Assembly (NCBI GenBank): GCA_015233895.1
Contig: JADFXG010000001.1
Span: 1-64,000 of the forward strand
Length of the DNA: 64,000 nt
DNA from: Nitrospirota bacterium
Lineage (GTDB): Bacteria; Nitrospirota; Thermodesulfovibrionia; Thermodesulfovibrionales; Magnetobacteriaceae
Direction of reading: 5' to 3'
Below the pieces are notes generated by a model. It was not told where the DNA came from. It saw nothing but the letters and a program-made list of their open reading frames with translations, and did not search any database. A program made the translations under genes and the position numbers. Positions 62,379-64,000 of the stretch are shown piece after piece; the first letter of the stretch is position 1, and each line of letters begins with the position of its first letter.

Positions 62379-62956
62379 TGTTGGCCTCCTTGGTCTTTCA
62401 TTTCATCAAGGTTAGCCTTTGCAGTTGAATCATCTATCTGTGAAAGATCAACCTGCAGATATCCTTTCCACTGGTTGTTTCGCCTGTGAGACCACATGCT
62501 GTACCAATAAGTGAAATGTTGGACAAGCAATTCAAGTTTATTGCTATCCAAATGTACGAAATAAGCGTCAACATGATGATCGGCTTTTGTATGAACAGGA
62601 TTGAAAAGACGAGGATGAGCTGACAAAATATCTTGTTGTGTTTTTCCTGAAGGCAAATGGAAGAATGTTACTACATCTATATCAATAGGAGAACGACCTT
62701 CAATAATTTCAATATTCTCAAGAAAACTTCCATCAATCCACTGAAATCCTTCAATAAGCCCGGCACTATATAAATTGGCACGGAATGTAAGTAAGCCTGA
62801 CAAAATACCCTTGCGTTGAGTGGTTGTACCGAAACGTAACACAATATCAGTAATTGAAACAAGATATGGTGAGCGATCTACAGAAGTAGGATTATTTACA
62901 TTAATTGGCGGCAAAACACCTTGATGATTCCAGTCTGGTATCGTGTTAGTTATCAT
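62375..62956 (-). CDS. DUF6932-like protein with nucleotidyltransferase-like motifs
   Basis: 193 residues. It starts with IPDWNHQGVLPP, then a helix, FQWIDGSFLENIE with Gly-Ser at 76-77, and DIDVVTFF with Asp92 and Asp94. The G-S ... D-x-D spacing matches the nucleotidyltransferase fold. Its C-terminal half (HVDAYFVHLD) supplies another acidic strand. First gene of a coupled pair, with GGAGA upstream. In other MNT-type families such pairs act as toxin-antitoxin or defence modules; here that is inference. Confidence 0.7.
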   Translation of the reverse strand: MITNTIPDWNHQGVLPPINVNNPTSVDRSPYLVSITDIVLRFGTTTQRKGILSGLLTFRANLYSAGLIEGFQWIDGSFLENIEIIEGRSPIDIDVVTFFHLPSGKTQQDILSAHPRLFNPVHTKADHHVDAYFVHLDSNKLELLVQHFTYWYSMWSHRRNNQWKGYLQVDLSQIDDSTAKANLDEMKDQGGQQ

Positions 62957-63360
62957 AATTCTGTCTCCACTTGTCTTATTCTATATCTAACTAAATTTTA
63001 TCTTAGTTTTTCTAAAGAGTATTTCAAGGTTCTGTTGCATTTATTCTTGTAATTATATTATAGCAAGATTATACGTGTAAATCCACATTTTCCTCAATGC
63101 CCAAGGAACTACGCTTTGTATATGTACTGTCTGCTACCCAATTCATTCCCAACTACTGCTTTATAGATATAGCTTTTGTGTACTGTTATATCACTTCGTT
63201 AAAAAAAATCCAACACCCCTATATCACTTTCTTCCTGTTACTGCAATTGTCCTCAAAGTCTGCCTGTCAAAATTCTCGTAAAGATCAACCATTATGCCTA
63301 TGTTAAGGTTATTTATTTTTCAGAAGCCAGCTTGCCATACTATGTCGTAGCACGTGCAAC
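62957..63360. other. Intergenic region before the GT9 gene
   Basis: About 400 bases without a gene I can support. A 22-codon minus-strand frame near 63226-63294 (MVDLYENFDRQTLR...) is the only protein-like stretch; I do not recognise it and it may be a remnant. The promoter of the DUF6932 pair should lie near 62990-63060, but no clear -10 stood out. Confidence 0.45.
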
Positions 63361-64000
63361 TTATAGTTTCCCCTTTATCACAGACCAGACCTCATCTGTG
63401 GTAATATCATCGAGGCATTTACTCTTTTTTGAACCGTCACAGCCATCCTGTCCGCAGGGGATACAGTCCCAGTCTCGTTGAATAGCGGTGTGAATGCCGG
63501 AGTGCTGAACAGAGTTTCTTTTGGTGTAGGGAGTATCTGCTGAGCTGTTATTGTCCCACGGGCCCCAGTTGAAGACTCCGGAGGGACCAAACAAGGCGAC
63601 AACCGGCGTATTAACTGCCGCAGCTATGTGCATAGGGGCCGAGTCAACACCAAAAAACAAGGCGCACCTCTGTGATATAGCTGCAAGACTTTTGAGTGTC
63701 GTTTTTCCAACCAAAGAAATTACACCGGCCTTTTGTTTAACCAACGACAATATACTGTTTGCCCTCTCTGTCTCTTTAGTGTCCGGCGATGATGTAACCA
63801 CAACTCTGACACCATAGCCGAGCAAATTTTCTATTATCTCAGCCATGCACTCATCAGGCCAGCACTTAAAAAACCATCTCGATGTCGGATGTACATGAAC
63901 CACTCTGTCAGCATCACTAACGCCGTTAATTTTAAACAACTTTCTGATGTCATCCAGTTCTTTGTCAGGAATTTGAATCCGCACGGAGTAATCCATGGCT
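63361..64000 (-). CDS. Glycosyltransferase family 9 (heptosyltransferase-like), cut by the window
   Basis: The C-terminal part of about 211 residues is visible. It has VHVHPTSRWFFKCWP, VVVTSSPDTKE, FFGVDSAPMHIAAAVNTPVVALFGPSG and ...WGPW, the donor-binding half of GT9 enzymes such as the LPS heptosyltransferases. Full members have about 350 residues, so the N-terminal half is likely beyond 64000; the ATG at 63996 is probably internal. It acts in LPS core assembly, supporting a Gram-negative host. A Cys-rich C-terminus (CIPCGQDGCDG) fits the RfaQ-like branch. Confidence 0.85.
   Translation of the reverse strand, partial: AMDYSVRIQIPDKELDDIRKLFKINGVSDADRVVHVHPTSRWFFKCWPDECMAEIIENLLGYGVRVVVTSSPDTKETERANSILSLVKQKAGVISLVGKTTLKSLAAISQRCALFFGVDSAPMHIAAAVNTPVVALFGPSGVFNWGPWDNNSSADTPYTKRNSVQHSGIHTAIQRDWDCIPCGQDGCDGSKKSKCLDDITTDEVWSVIKGKL

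Noticed and set aside
63097-63306. Plus-strand frame of 69 codons in the gap before the GT9 gene
   Set aside because: No RBS or recognised domain; looks like AT-rich noise.
1-64000. Magnetosome (mam/mad) genes, expected if the host is a magnetotactic Nitrospirota
   Set aside because: None of the encoded proteins resembles a magnetosome protein; the window does not support that trait.
1-64000. tRNA and rRNA genes
   Set aside because: No cloverleaf-type TTCGA loops with matching acceptor stems or rRNA motifs were noticed; a tRNAscan run would decide.

Overview
This 64 kb window is a piece of chromosome from a Gram-negative bacterium with moderately AT-rich DNA. Gram-negative identity is supported by a lipoprotein, a heptosyltransferase-like enzyme and a SurA-type periplasmic protein. 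The gene mix is a CMK2-REC regulator, NtrC-type phosphorelays, DUF1015, a MEMO-type protein, a CheR-CheD-CheB set and many tightly packed housekeeping operons. By memory this suits Nitrospirota (Thermodesulfovibrionia / Magnetobacterium-like lineages) or a neighbouring phylum. That placement is an inference; there is no rRNA or marker tree here to fix it, and no tRNA, rRNA or CRISPR array was seen.

Layout. 1-3 kb is accessory: two paralogous exported proteins behind a promoter with an overlapping palindrome and a (TG)10 tract, then a RelE-like toxin-antitoxin pair and a HicAB pair. 3-10.5 kb (minus) holds galU followed by a single-module, fully reducing type I polyketide synthase (KS-AT-DH-ER-KR-ACP). 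10.6-13.7 kb has a small coiled-coil protein and cheR-cheD-cheB. 13.7-21 kb is the most striking accessory locus: a membrane-anchored TPR protein facing a four-gene minus-strand operon of Trypco1-like protein, caspase/iSTAND-like fusion, MoxR AAA+ ATPase and a vWA-like multipass membrane protein. This looks like a variant of the predicted NTP-dependent conflict (suicide/defence) systems. 21-26.8 kb is a five-gene phosphorelay, followed by adenine deaminase.

28.5-43.5 kb is mainly housekeeping on the minus strand: a frameshifted transposase remnant, fabG-acpP-fabF-rnc-purM, dnaB and rplI, and ftsH-folP-miaA-hfq-nudix-SurA_N. A plus-strand ygiB/ygiC/DUF350-like trio and a convergent MEMO-like gene sit within it. 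43.7-47.3 kb carries DUF1015, gap and pgk, closed by a strong terminator. 47.4-58.4 kb holds a 1283-residue glycosyltransferase with six N-terminal repeats, an orphan HicB-like protein, a maltokinase-like protein, a GT87-like membrane protein, treZ and a ClC channel. 58.4-61.3 kb is a second NtrC-type two-component pair.

The right end (61.4-64 kb) contains a translationally coupled pair, a DUF6932-like (nucleotidyltransferase-like) protein and a 303-residue protein of unknown function, which is a second candidate for an undescribed system, and then a GT9 gene cut by the window edge. The two loci most worth attention are the Trypco1/caspase/MoxR/vWA operon (15.3-21.0 kb) and the DUF6932 pair (61.5-63.0 kb).
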